NCBI GenBank assembly: GCA_031213475.1
Contig: JARUPZ010000017.1
Span: 5,617,548-5,681,547 of the forward strand
Direction of reading: 5' to 3'
DNA: 64,000 nucleotides
Origin: Nereocystis luetkeana
Lineage: Eukaryota > Sar > Phaeophyceae > Laminariales > Laminariaceae
A program made the position numbers and the translations under genes. The notes under the pieces are model-generated. The model did no database searches. It saw only the letters and a program-made list of their open reading frames with translations, and was not told the DNA's origin. Every line of letters begins with the position of its first letter. Position 1 is the first letter of the stretch. Shown piece after piece: positions 21,686-33,174 of this stretch.

Positions 21686-23070
21686 TCAGTCCTCAGCTTC
21701 CAGCTTGCATCTCCGATGGTCCCGTTGTGCTTCCTTTTCACTAGAGTGTGCGAAGGTGTCATACTCCGACTGGGTATGCTCTACAACCCCCGCCACTCCC
21801 CGCGGGATCTCCGTCCATTGTTCCGCTCCCACTTCGCTCTCCTCCTCTCCTTGTCCACCCTCGGCTATGGACACTCCTCCATCGCCGGTGGTGTCCTCGG
21901 TTTCTCCTCGAAGTTTCCCGTACATGATTCATCAGCGGCCTCGTCCTTGGGTGAAGGCACAACAGCGATACGGTGGTTGATCCGAGGCATCGATCACGGT
22001 ATTGTTTGCTGTTTCGTCTGTTGCCTGTAGTAGCGCATCCCGTCCCAGCAAGCGTTCTTGCTGTAGTACAAACTCTGCAACTCTCTTCCTCGCGCGCGGA
22101 GAACTCCTCCCCACGCCGGATTTGAAGGGTGAGCCTGTGGGAGCATTCTGTTCGTCAGCTGCTTGTTCTGCATCGCCCGTGAGTTATACTTCAGTATTTC
22201 GACTTGCATTTTTTTCACCCTTTGATGCAGTCCCTATCGCGTTCCGGGATATCCTCCACGCAACGACCATTGGCCGACTTGAGGTCCACACTGTTTCAAC
22301 GGGAAACTACTTGTTCTGTATTGCTGGTTCATTGTATTGCAGCCTCTCTCTCTCTCTCTCTGTGTGTATATCTGTGTGTGTTTCTTTCGTTGTAGTACAT
22401 TCTGCTCTTGCGCGAGGATAACCACCGCTGCCTCACGCTTCTACTGCCGCTGCTGCCGTTGTTGCTACTGCTGCTGCTATTCCGGCTGCTGCGCTGGGCG
22501 TGATGAGCAAGTGCGATTGTTGCACCTGGTCGAGTCATCGCTGCTCGAGTAGCTGTCGTTGCTGATCGAGCTGATGTCTGAGTTGCTGTTGTTTGTGAAA
22601 CTGCTGGTCGGCGAATTGCTTGTGCTGGTGTTGGTGCTGCTGGTGCCGCTGCTGTTCCTGTTGCTGATCCTACTCGATTACTCAAATGTGCGGCGGTAGG
22701 GATCCCATCTCCGCACCGATTTGGACAAGTCCGCAGTCAACATAGTGGTAATACCCGGGCAACAGTTGTCCAGCGTCGAAGTAGGCATTGAGAAGCCGGT
22801 TCGGAGCGTACTTGCGTTTTACCAACGCCCTGCACGGAAGATGGGCGTGACGAGTAGGCTCGCACCGCGTACATTTTGTTCTCGCCCCGTGACGCAAATG
22901 TCAATCTCAATCCCACATCTCTCCCAGCAAGTCCTGGTCAGCGAGAAATTCCGCGTGGAACTTTGCTAATTTATCCAGAGCACTTACTGGTGTAATGGGT
23001 ATCACTGGGGTGGGTTCACGCCCGGGGTCTGATGCTAGCAGCACGGGCGGGGTACACGGAGACATAAAAT
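21686..23070 (-). pseudogene. Decayed gag-like protein with CCHC zinc knuckle
   Basis: On the minus strand around 22900-22690 one frame reads KFHAEFLADQDLLGEMW, two TGA codons, then CTRCEPTRHAHLPC. The latter is a perfect CX2CX4HX4C knuckle of the type in retroelement nucleocapsids. It is followed by a block reading AYFDAGQLLPGYYHYVD. The same block recurs at 60155-60355 (AYFEAGMLPAGYHYID), so this is a repeated family. After two more stops (TGA, TAG) the frame becomes Gln-rich for about 60 residues (22680-22500). Further down, an acidic/Ala-rich frame (21932-22114 continuing as 21686-21925 after two TGA codons) may be the C-terminal part, although it is out of frame with the knuckle. The stops are TGA or TAG where Arg (CGA) or Gln (CAG) would fit. 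Assignment as gag is inference from the knuckle. Confidence 0.5.
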
Positions 23071-25600
23071 GGAATATAATATAGAAGAAAATAGCGTCAA
23101 GTGCCATATTTTTGGCATACCATTGGTACGTATGAAATGTATTTTGGAGAAGCATGCCCGTTGTCTCTACGAATCCCAGACCGTTGGGCACAACCATCGC
23201 GTGTATCTCGTACTCTCAACACTTATCCCTTTGGCGTGTGTGCTTGGCGAAGCGTGCGGCCCCGACCAGGTCTGATGAGGCGCCCCTGGTTACGAGCGGG
23301 GCCACGATCTCTCCGTTGTTCGTCTGTGCTCGAACACCCCCTGCTGAGAACACTGCGATGGTGACAATGTCTGCGGTACCGGCACATTTCGTCGCACTTC
23401 GAGTCACTGCACCAGGACTTATGGACCCGTCAGGAAAGTCATATTTTGATTCCTAGGAAACTGCATATTAACAACTTACACGGTGCCACCCCGCTCGGTA
23501 CCACGGCCCCAACCCCCCCCCCCTCTAGCCACCCCTCTCGCCTGATTGGGTGTGCTGAGTTGCTCTGTGCCCCCAAAATTGCCCCCGAGCCATCCCACGG
23601 TAGGGGTGCACCAGAAGTTCCTGAGCCCCTCACATCAAATCAGAAGCTCCATATCTCACCCAATACAGTACTTGAAAGAAAATTGTTCGCGCCACCCGAC
23701 CGGAACTTTTTTGCTCTAGTCCTAAAACGAATACACGAGTACATTTTGCATCCCAACTGCTGGTTCCTCACTTTGGGAACTCAGTCGGTCAGAAACCTTT
23801 GACCCAAAACGTGCAACCCCTACCGTGGGGTGACTCCCCCATCGTACTGCTATCACCTCCCGCCGATAGCACCCCACACGATGAACCATCCTTTGGTGGC
23901 TACAACCTATGTTCAATGCCATGAAGGCTACGGTAGTGCGATCTGCTGCTGAGCGCAAGTTCGAAACCATTCACACCAAGTGCCGCCATCTAATGTATCG
24001 TTTGGCACTCCCCGCAACGAGCAATCAACGCTAATGATTTCCGCTCACTCCCTTCTTGGTCTCCTCCTCACTATTCAAGTTCTTGTATTAAACTTGGCGT
24101 GAAACATAGTACTGACGAGAAGACTAGCTCTTACGCTAGTAACGCGTACAGTCTCCGGACAGCACTTTCCCTCGAGGTTATCTGGGCGAACTTGTCTCTC
24201 TATGCACAATCATGTTCCGAAGTGAATCGCCCCGAGATGCCTGAGGACCCCCCTTTCGTTATCGCCAGCACCGTGTGGACCGGCTGGGCTGGGGCACCCA
24301 AAGAACGCCCTGATGAGCAACAAGCTACGGGAACAATGAGGTTTTTGGGAGCTGCACGAGGAATCGCCTCCGTATTGATCGTATGTTGTATAGTACAGAT
24401 GTACTGCGACCGACCGGTTGTGGTCGTGTGAGACGATTCCGAGTTTCGTTTATTACAGGCAGGATTTAGTTGCGCGAGGTGCCACTTGACCGTCCATTTG
24501 AAAACCAAACGGTCAGTCGAAAGAGCGTGGTCAGCAGGTAGGTGTGATGCGTTTATTCTGTGTGATTTAATCGCCTAGAAAACTCTAATCCGACTCTAAT
24601 CCGGACAGTATCAAAGTAGACAAGGCGGTCAGGACAAAACCGGCGCAAAAAGGGCGAGGGGGGATGACTGTGATCGCCCCTTGATCGCCCAGGGGAAGCA
24701 CATTGTTATTGCCGACGACCACGAATTTACAAACTTGACGCATAGCGTGCGTCTCTTCCTTCCTGCGTGCAGTTGGGTGTTTGGGTGCGAAGATGACATT
24801 TTACCACCAGGGCTTATTTTGGGAAGGCCATCGGGGGCAGGAGGCCTTGGCTTTTTTCAAGCCGTTAAGTGGCTAAGCGGCGACAGCCTCTGTAGTACAC
24901 GACGGTCGCTGGACGGCCTTTACGGCGTGCAGGTTTAAATGGGAAGCGTTCGTATTTCATAAGAGAAGTGTTTTTCCGAAGAGTACGTAATCGAAAAATA
25001 TACAGCAGGAGACAATTGTTCAAGAAAGTAGAATCTTTGACCTGTTGCTCGTAAACATGAAATGTTTGTGCTGTTAATCAGGTGTCGTACTTGCCAGAAC
25101 GAACGTCAAAATGACAGTAAGCACCAGGTAGTCATCAGCAGGTTGGAAGTGATAATATATCTAAATGTCGCTCGACGTACGTGCCTGAGTGATGGTGAAG
25201 GAGAAGGAGAGAAAGCGGGAGAGAGAGCAGGAGAAAGGGAGAGAAAGAGAGAGAGAAATAAGGAGAGGTCATGAGCGAAACGGCGCGCCCGCGGCCCCGC
25301 CCTCGCCTTACCCTCCGAACCGCCTCATCTCTGATGGCGTCAGCTTATCCCAATCGTTGTAAGGTGGAACGGACGCACCGGGTAAGGTGAGAAAAAAGTC
25401 ATCGATCTACCCGGGCCGCCCCGCGTGCCCCTTTCCGCCCTTGACCGGCTTGATGGCAATCGTGCCGATCGGGAACCTTCTACGAGCCTCCTTTCAATTC
25501 AGAGCGTGGCGTCTACTCTGCCCTCGTCTCTGGGCTGCGGGGTGGCTACGCTTGCTGCTCGGATCGTACTAGTTCCACAACGCGTGAAACGTGTCGACCT
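23071..25600. other. No recognisable gene
   Basis: About 2.5 kb with several ORFs of 60-118 codons (longest plus 23446-23802, 118 codons) but no recognisable domain and competing shadows. A GA-rich microsatellite-like stretch lies at 25197-25262. The GC-rich 25280-25600 part abuts the Gypsy remnant and may be its 3' untranslated or terminal region. Confidence 0.35.
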
Positions 25601-25619
25601 GCAGCGGGAGTGAAGCTGT

Positions 25620-26210
25620 TCAGTGGTTCCACCTCCGACACCCAGTCCGACGCCACCCCATCGAGGTACCAACCGCGGTTCTCCAATCTCGCGACCCCTG
25701 TGGCTCTGACCTACCGCCTATTGTCATGGAGCGTGTACATTGGTGCTGCTCTAGTCGGGTGCCCTCCGAGTCCCAGGTCCGCTCCCCACCCCATCCGTGC
25801 AAACGTCTTGTCAATGGGGTGCCGAAGATCGGACGGCCTCGTTTGGAATGGCTTTAGCGATGCAGAGGAGACTGCCCTGAAGCGCGTCGCCCTGACCCCC
25901 ATCTCGATGATGACGCTCAAGCCCTTACCCACCACCTCCACCACCTTCCACGGACCAAGCTTCTTCGCATGGACCAGTCAGGACCCCATACCCTGCCGAT
26001 AGAGCGAGCTATCGCTCTCCGTCACCAGGACGAGGTCGCCCGTCACGACTCGAGTGTCCACCGACGGCCGCTGAATCTAGGCGTTGCGACCTTGTCGCGC
26101 CTTTTCCCTGCCCTCGTTGATCCTCCCGAGTGCCTCCCGGACCTCCCGTAGGTTGTGCCGGCGCTCTTCGATATATTGTCGAAGTCTCCCGAGGCCTCTG
26201 TGTCATCTAT
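25620..26210 (-). pseudogene. Ty3/Gypsy integrase C-terminal domain, remnant copy
   Basis: The minus strand reads EERRHNLREVREALGRINEG, then TRVVTGDLVLV, then KKLGPWKVVEVVGKGLSVII and VSSASLKPF. This is the order of the integrase C-terminal (GPW/W) domain of Ty3/Gypsy elements, and it matches the second copy at 53720-54349 (GDRVLI, WTGPWRITSI, VVSAATLKVF). It then shares ADLGLG and PMYTL with that copy (there PLYTL), and SDWVSEVEPLNSFTP with SEWLEE-(stop)-EIRDSFTP. In-frame TAG, TGA and TAG codons interrupt it. The DDE core upstream is not recognisable. Confidence 0.65.
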
Positions 26211-27400
26211 CCGAGGTACCAACACTTCAAGGTGCGTTCGCGGGTTGTCCCGGATGTGTACGGTATCCTCAGCAAGTCTACCGCCACAGCTTACCGCGGC
26301 TCAATGTATCTATAGGGCAGGATAGCTATACGCTGACTACTCGTTCGCTTCCTAGGACGGCAACCGCACGACATGGCACCTCCCTGGCTACTAACGCGAA
26401 CACGACCCAAACGCCTGGAACGGCCAGGACCGGCGCGCGCCATGCTAGGATTCCACTCTGCTATACCTCGTAACATGCTAGGGCCTGGACGTCGCGAAGA
26501 TGGCTCACTACATTTATCTCTACCTCGCCCCCAAATGTGTTTATAACCTTAGCGAGGGGCGGGTCTTTCTTCTGCTGTCTCACCATGCACGGCACGTCTC
26601 GCAATGCACCAACAGCCCGCTCCACCACCGCTCGTTTCGGTGGGTACTCGGTTTGCGGCAAACCTTGCCCGCTCGAGCTACACCCGGGTACCGCCGTGGT
26701 CATCCCACGACACGTTGGCGCCCCTGCTGACGACGTCTGTTTCACTGTACGGCCGCATCTCCCTGGGCGCTGCCCGGCCATCCCCGTTGAGGTTGAACGA
26801 GCTGACGTCGTGCGTAAAGGAGGGATTGGGGCCGACCGAGGCACCCGCACCTTTCACGCTACTTTGCCGGGAAGAAGAAGAGGCCGCACGGACGGCGCGG
26901 ACGTACACGTCGATCGCCGAAGCGCCACCACCGGCATGCCCACCACTACCACGGTAAGCGTGTCGTGAAACGCGAGGCTTTCCAGCTGCCTGTCAGTCAA
27001 GCCCTCTTCCCCCCATGTTTGTAGGCAGACGGCGTCGCGATGAGTCTGAGGAATGCTGTCAACAACGCCTCGAATCAGCGAGGACCCGGGGGGCGGGCGT
27101 GGTCTCGGCGTGTGTGGCTTCTGAGAGCATGGTTCGGTGGCGTGCTGCGTGATCATGACTCTTATACTTGTATGGGACAAGGAATGGCGACGTGGTAAGT
27201 AGTGTGTTACCCAACAGCGAAGCGTAGCTGCTGGCGTTGGGTGCACAGGTTTAGCTCGGCAGTAAAGGCAATTCAGAGTTAGGGGATTCGCGTCATGAAA
27301 CGTCTTCTAGCTGTAGCTGAAATCAACGTATAGCCGCTGCTTGGCTGTCTCGGCTTCATGCCCTTGGACTCGCTAACCTAGTGATACTTCCCACCCCCCT
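26211..27400. other. Unassigned, possibly more of the decayed Gypsy element
   Basis: Minus-strand ORFs of 129-130 codons (26461-26850 and 26854-27246) and a plus-strand one of 143 codons (26537-26968) overlap in GC-rich sequence. I cannot place any of them in a known domain. Their position upstream of the integrase remnant on the minus strand would suit pol or gag, but that is a guess. Confidence 0.3.
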
Positions 27401-27439
27401 TTGTGCACTACCTACGCCAGGGAGAACACGGATATGCTG

Positions 27440-27876
27440 TAGCCGCTGTAACAAATCTACGTACAGGTATGGTATTAGGTTTCTTACCACGATCATGGAT
27501 CGGCCAACTTTATTTTCTCGACTCTGCAAGCCCTCGCAAACGAGGCTGCCACGTTTACAACCTGCGGTCGCCGATGGGGAGGCACAGCAGACAAGACAGC
27601 ACTGAGCACGGGCTGCCCTGTTTGTTCTGAGAACGAATCAGTACATGATGTTGAAGAGTGTGAGTATATCTGAGCAGCCTTTCGAGGAACCTAAGCTATA
27701 TCGGCCGGAGAGTCCGGCGATACTACGCCGTCATGCATGACACACGCACCGCTCGACTCTGTCACATGAAGTCCAATCCGAGGATCGAGCTCGGGTTTCC
27801 GACGGATATATTCTTCAACACGCGTATCGCATCATACGTCTGCGCCGTGTTTTTGTATCAAGCACTCCCTGGGTGA
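27440..27876 (+). pseudogene. C-terminal zinc-binding region of a third LINE (LINE-C)
   Basis: In one plus frame (about 27500-27680) I read CPVCSENESVHDVEECEYI. This is a CX2CX7HX4C pattern like the C-terminal zinc-binding motif of many non-LTR retrotransposon ORF2 proteins. The frame meets TGA and then, one base shifted, continues open to 27876 with NLSYIGRRVRRYYAVMHD and LGFPTDIFFNTRIASYVCAV. It is a decayed C-terminal end with one stop and one frameshift. No relation to LINE-A or LINE-B is visible beyond the type of element. Confidence 0.45.
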
Positions 27877-29104
27877 TTTACAGGGGAGCGAGGTTGCTCT
27901 TGATTCCACATGCCGAATTCTAGACTAACACGCCTATAGACGCGGAGAGTAACTTCGGCGTAAACAGTAGTAGTGAACCCTAGCTTTGAGCAACGATTTC
28001 GACGATCTGTGCTGCGGGGAGGTCCCGGCTGAGACCGTCGTTCAGAGAAACCTTCGCTAGGTCACGATCGGTTCGCACGACGGCCCCCAATCGGGACCGC
28101 GGGCGAAAACCGCGTGGGTTCTTCGGCTGCACGCCGTGAGAGGTTGAGTGCGGGTGAATAAGAGCTGACTCCGCCCCCCCGCGCGGGGTGGTGGCTTACG
28201 CCTCTTTTAGCTGAGTACGGACTCTGCTAAACATCGGTATGCGTGAATATAGTAGCCCCACGCAGTCCATTAATGTATTCCGCGCGGGTCTGTCTAGTGG
28301 ATGGAGGTATCCTGCAGTCTGCCGCGGCACATAGTCTCTTTCTAGTGCACAGCTCCCAACTCTCGTCACATTTGAGCTTTGCAAACTCAGGCGAGGGAGG
28401 GGAGGCTAGTCGCGACACCCCGCTATAGTCAATAGTGTCCACATACGGCTCAGACTAAATAATATATACCGGGTATAAAACATAAGGAAAAGACAGCACC
28501 CGAGCACTGAACCAAACGCTAATAATGCAGGACTCGTGATAAATACAACAGCAATTTATACAACGAAATGCCTACCCCGCTAGCCAGCAACAGCGCGAGG
28601 CAATCCTCGCTCACGAAGCATCAGACCAACCCCTTTCGTACGCCAGCGGGCAACAGAGAAAAAATGGCAGGGAGGTGAGATGGATCGGTGAAAGGCCGTA
28701 CGGCCAGTTTGCTTGCCAGAGGCCCTGCAGAGAATATCAGGGGTGCGAGAAAATACGAATAATATACACTGCTGACGGAACAACCTACCACATGAACGTC
28801 GCTAGACCCGTCCACAAGCTGCATATTTCGTGTCCAGATGCTTCATGCCCACGCTTATACGTAAGCACTTGCAGTCGTATAGCAACCGGCGGCGTGCGAG
28901 GTACCTTATCTCAGTAAGTAGGTAATGTACTGCTGGAAGTACGGTGTGCTGTCGTTCGCTCGTTTTGGTGATTCGATTTTAGACGGTCATGTACATAGAT
29001 AGGCAGGCAGTTATCCTCGGGGTTTGTCCGTGTACGCATGGCCCGTAGGGTAGTAGTATTAATACGGTTCGGCGTGTTTAGTCAATATTTGTTATGAGAA
29101 CTAG
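27877..29104. other. No recognisable gene
   Basis: No family match on either strand; ORFs stay below 81 codons. Confidence 0.4.
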
Positions 29105-29520
29105 GTAGCCGCGTGTGCGGTCTAGTTTTTCACTTCTCGCAGAAAATTACCGGCATGCTGCTTTTCAACTGCGTCCGGTGTTGCACTTTTCCTGTGACAT
29201 ATGCTGGCATGCCGTATGGAATTTCAACACTGGCTACGTAGTTCTGCATTTACAACAATGTACCAGCAGGCCATACGAACATTCAAACATGTCCTAACGT
29301 ATGGCGAACTTGTTGGCCGCGTGTACGATCTAGGTTTCACATTTTTTACAAGAAACTGGCATGCTGCACAATTGTTTAACAGCGTCCGGTGTTGTACGCT
29401 CCTCAGACCTATAGCGGCATGATGCACGGAATCGCGAGTACGTGAGGCTGCACTGCTTGAACTGAAGTGTACCGACGTGCTGTACGAACATTGAACTACT
29501 CACCGATTTGCTGCACATTG
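29105..29520 (+). repeat. Degenerate ~208-bp tandem repeat
   Basis: 'gccgcgtgtgcggtctag' at about 29108 and 'gccgcgtgtacgatctag' at about 29316 start two units. Both continue with 'ggcatgctgc' and 'gcgtccggtgttg(c/t)ac' at matching offsets. A third, weaker unit follows ('gctgcacattgtttttcac'). Confidence 0.6.
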
Positions 29521-29691
29521 TTTTTCACAATATCTAGTATTGCGTGTTCCCAAAGTAACGGGAATGTTGCCACATCATACAGGCATTCGGCTCCCAAATT
29601 CAACCATGTACCGGTACACTGCACACCTTTCCACCAATACAGGCCTACCAATCGGAGTAAACAATGCCGTGCCATTCGTTCCTATACGCGG

Positions 29692-30005
29692 TCGTCCCGG
29701 TGGTTCAAGTGGTTAACCTCGAATTCTACTTGTTTGAGTCCTGGGTTCGAGCCCCAGGTGGGTCGGACTTTGACTTTATTTGCAAAAAAAAAAGAAAAAA
29801 AAAAAGGATTCAATTGTCGAGAGCGCCTTGCAGCGTGGGTAGGCACAATTCGATACGAGTCGACGAGGGAAGACAGGGCTTAAATCTTCTCGCGATATAA
29901 ATGAAGGCACGTACCGTAGCGGGAAGGGGGGAGAAGAGCCTGCTATGTGACCCCGGATCTGAGTTACGAGTTGGGAGGAGAGAGAGAGAGAGCGTGGTTA
30001 AGCAA
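29692..30005 (+). repeat. tRNA-derived SINE copy S8
   Basis: The head has A-box region 'tggttcaagtggtt' and B box 'gggttcgagcccc', followed by an A-rich linker, the body, and a shortened GA-rich end at about 30000 without a long A tail. It is about 90% similar by eye to S5. Confidence 0.85.
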
Positions 30006-31824
30006 GAGAGGAATGGAACACAAACGAGCACTATTATTCTGTGCTGTAAGAACGACGCCCGTCACTATCATCACGGCGGTCCCTAATATGTAGGCCGAAA
30101 ATTGGGGGATAGTCAGAAGAGCTTCCTAAAACGAAATTATGAAGACTCGAAAATACCCGTAGCATCGACGGCAAACCCTCTAGTCAATCGCGTACCTGGT
30201 AGTCGAAACACACACTGCCGTAAAAACAAAATCGATTCACGCGGTGGTTCTAGCAGCAATGCGACGCACCAACGTGCGTGCCTCTGGCTGATGTGGCCGC
30301 ACTTTCATGGTCTTACCTCCTATGTATGGGCAGTTAAACTCATGTGGCGCGAAGGGTAAAAAAACAAATTGGGAGCGAAGCGACCAAGTAAAACGCAGCG
30401 GTGTGTACAGGCTCCCAATATTATACCAGTCTCTGCCCGTAGTAGCCGCGTTTTTGCATTATTACCGAATGCGAGACCTGTACTTTACCGATTTCCACAA
30501 CCTCGGTATCTGCAGAAGCGGGCCATTTTGAGCTAAGGCGTGGCGCGTGTATCGTTGCAAGCCATCTCGAATTGCTCTGGTATCTACCGTGGTATTGGTG
30601 TGTTTCGAGAGCAGCAGGATCTTGTTTGTTTCTGTTTTTTTCTGACGAGCGCACACGACCTACATACCGCATGTATCAAGCAGCGTTGCCTCGTGTATCG
30701 TTATAATACTGCAGCAGTAAGTAGGTGCCTACATTAAAGCTTTGGGGACCACTTGTACTTGCACACAACAGAGATGCTGTGCACTCTCTTTTTCTTTTTT
30801 CGCTCTACCTGTATACATAGGTCATCTTCCCTGTATTCTTGGACTTTCGGATTGGTCGGTGTTTGATATGACAACATCACTCGCACTCACCGTTAGTGAG
30901 CAGCTTTCTCGACCGAGTGAAAGGAAGCAGTATAAGCGAGTACGTGAAGGTGGAAGGCCATGTGTGGTGGAGACACAAAGCTAGATGTATGTGCCGATCG
31001 TATCTTCTCTTGTGCGTGGTACATATTCACAATGTCGAGTACTTTATTTGGCCCATAATGTGGTCTCATGTAATGATATTATACTTTTTATGGTTTGCCC
31101 ATCGACGGTAGCAGTCGTGAATTCTATTTGATTGAACCGCGCAGAAGCAGTCTTCGTTGGTCACTGCTCCCACAGCCCCCCGAAACATACAAACAAAAAA
31201 ATGCTCGTCACATATGGCTCAAGCGAACCCCGCTCTTGGACACCGCGCACCGACCGAAAGTGTCGGGTGTAGTTGCATGGAGAGTATACCTACAATTCGT
31301 GCGAAACAATCAAGGCACGTGAAAACGTTGATCGACAGAATGCGCAACACAAGAAAACACCATCATCATCTCGCTCTCAAAGGAGTAATAACGTCGGCTA
31401 AGTCCTATTATGTATACTTGAAACATGTGGAGTCAATGTACACGCTGCACTCGTCATACATCATATTGTTTGATCTGAATAATAGTCCTCTCCAAATTGC
31501 CTGCACATGACACACACCACTCTTCTTGCTAGTGCGACCCACCAGATTCTAGAAGTGAAACCAGCCTGACGTATTTCGTCCCAGGCGCATCCAACACACA
31601 CCACCGACTGGATTTATAAATCGCGTTCTTCTCCGTCGGCTGTTTTGCGGCAACACTCGTCTGTTACACAACAGTTAATAAGGCCTCCCACCTTGTGACC
31701 CAAGCAACTGATTATAGTGTTATTTGTATGCCCCCACTGAGATATAATACCCAGTTGATACGACGTCCGGGCCAACGTGCGATATAAACCAATGGCATTA
31801 TTACCTTATGGGCGGTCAGGTAAG
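30006..31824. other. No recognisable gene
   Basis: About 1.8 kb without family matches. ORFs up to 117 codons have no domain. TACCTGGTA is at 30193-30201. Confidence 0.35.
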
Positions 31825-32180
31825 ACGAAGAGAGTTTTTTTTTTTTTTTTTATCATCCCGTTCAATATCTTCGCACATCTTCTTCTCTCTCTCCTTCCAA
31901 CTCGTAACTCAGATCCGGGGTCATATAGCAGGCTCTTTTCCCCCCTTCCCGCTACGGTACGTGCCTTCATTTTTATCGCGTTAGAGTTCAGCATTTTCTT
32001 CCCTCGTCGACTCGCATCGAATTGTTGTGCCTACCCACGCTGCAAGGCGCTCTCAACAATTGAATCCATTTTATTTGTATTTTTGCAAATAAAGTCGAAG
32101 TCCGACCCACCTGGGGCTCGAACCCAGGACTCAAACAAGTATAATTCGAGGTTAACCACTTGAACCACCGGGGCGAGTGC
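31825..32180 (-). repeat. tRNA-derived SINE copy S9, full length
   Basis: The minus-strand A tail is seen as a T run at 31835-31850, followed by the body and head ('gggctcgaaccc', 'accacttgaaccaccggggc'). It is structurally complete. Confidence 0.85.
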
Positions 32181-32888
32181 GGCCAGCTGAACGATGTTGG
32201 GTATTTAAACTGTTGGCCTCCATTACAGAGAGTCATGGTTGATTTCTCCGTAGAAGCAGATAATCATGCACTTACGATGAATCATGGCTATCTTTCACTA
32301 GCGTTTACACTATGTAGGTGTTGTCTTCACATGAAACCGTCTATTTTACCCAGCTTCATCAGTACACCCAGCGTCCGTCCTGAATCCTGGTTCTAGAGGT
32401 AGGTATACTTGTTCTGTGGTCACAGACTTTGAGGCAGAGGCACAGTATAAACAGCAGGAACGTGGCGCGTACATAGGTTTGCCCTGCTTTATGAGACAAT
32501 AAAAGACTCCAGTTATTTGCACAACAGTAAATACAGCAGCAGCAGTACTTCAAGCACCAACAAAGTCGACACATCAACATATTATATATGAAACGTACAA
32601 TTATTTGGGAAGTCCTCATAAAGCCTCAATTTTTGTTAGTGGGTGAGCTCGCGCAAGTCCCACACTACCCGGGAGAAATGACTCTCCCGGGTGGCTATCT
32701 TCACCGCATCTGCCCCTCTCGGGGGTCAGGTCGAGTCGACGTGCCCAAGCGCCAGTAGCAACAACAGCCTGTGCCGACGTTGGAACGGGAGCTATAATAG
32801 GTTAAATTGACACACGACACGAAAACGTGTGTGGTCATTTTGACCAATCCTCCGGAGGATAGAAATAAAGTAGAATAAAAAAATAATC
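32181..32888. other. No recognisable gene
   Basis: No match found. The hairpin 'cccgggagaaatgactctcccggg' lies near 32668-32692. Confidence 0.4.
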
Positions 32889-32985
32889 TTAACCCTTTTA
32901 GAACCGCAGTCCCGATTTGGGGACAAACTACCTAAAATTTGAGTAGATTGTCCCCAAAACGAGACTGCAGTTCTAAAGGGGTTAA
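32889..32985. mobile_element. TTAA-type MITE copy P3, complete
   Basis: TTAA is present on both sides (32889 and about 32982). Between them, arms of about 40 bp are near-perfect reverse complements: 'cccttttagaaccgcagtcc' on the left and 'gagactgcagttctaaaggg' on the right. A TTAA target with termini beginning CCC is the arrangement of piggyBac-type elements, so a piggyBac-like origin is a reasonable inference. Confidence 0.85.
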
Positions 32986-33174
32986 TAATACTAACAATTA
33001 AACCAAAGAGTACGTACTTCATGTACAGTCAGCTCTTCTTCCAAGAAAACAGGTGCCACTCTGTGTACCTAAATAAAGGAGAGGTTTCATTGAATACTAG
33101 GGCAAAAAAATACATAGTCGTCCGCGGTGGCTTAGTAGATGGTCCGCATGCCTACCAAGATCAATTTCGTGGGT

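Noticed and set aside
26854-27246. LINE endonuclease domain (a 'DAVCLQTW' string)
   Set aside because: One short resemblance to the DVVCLQE motif without the other endonuclease motifs is insufficient.
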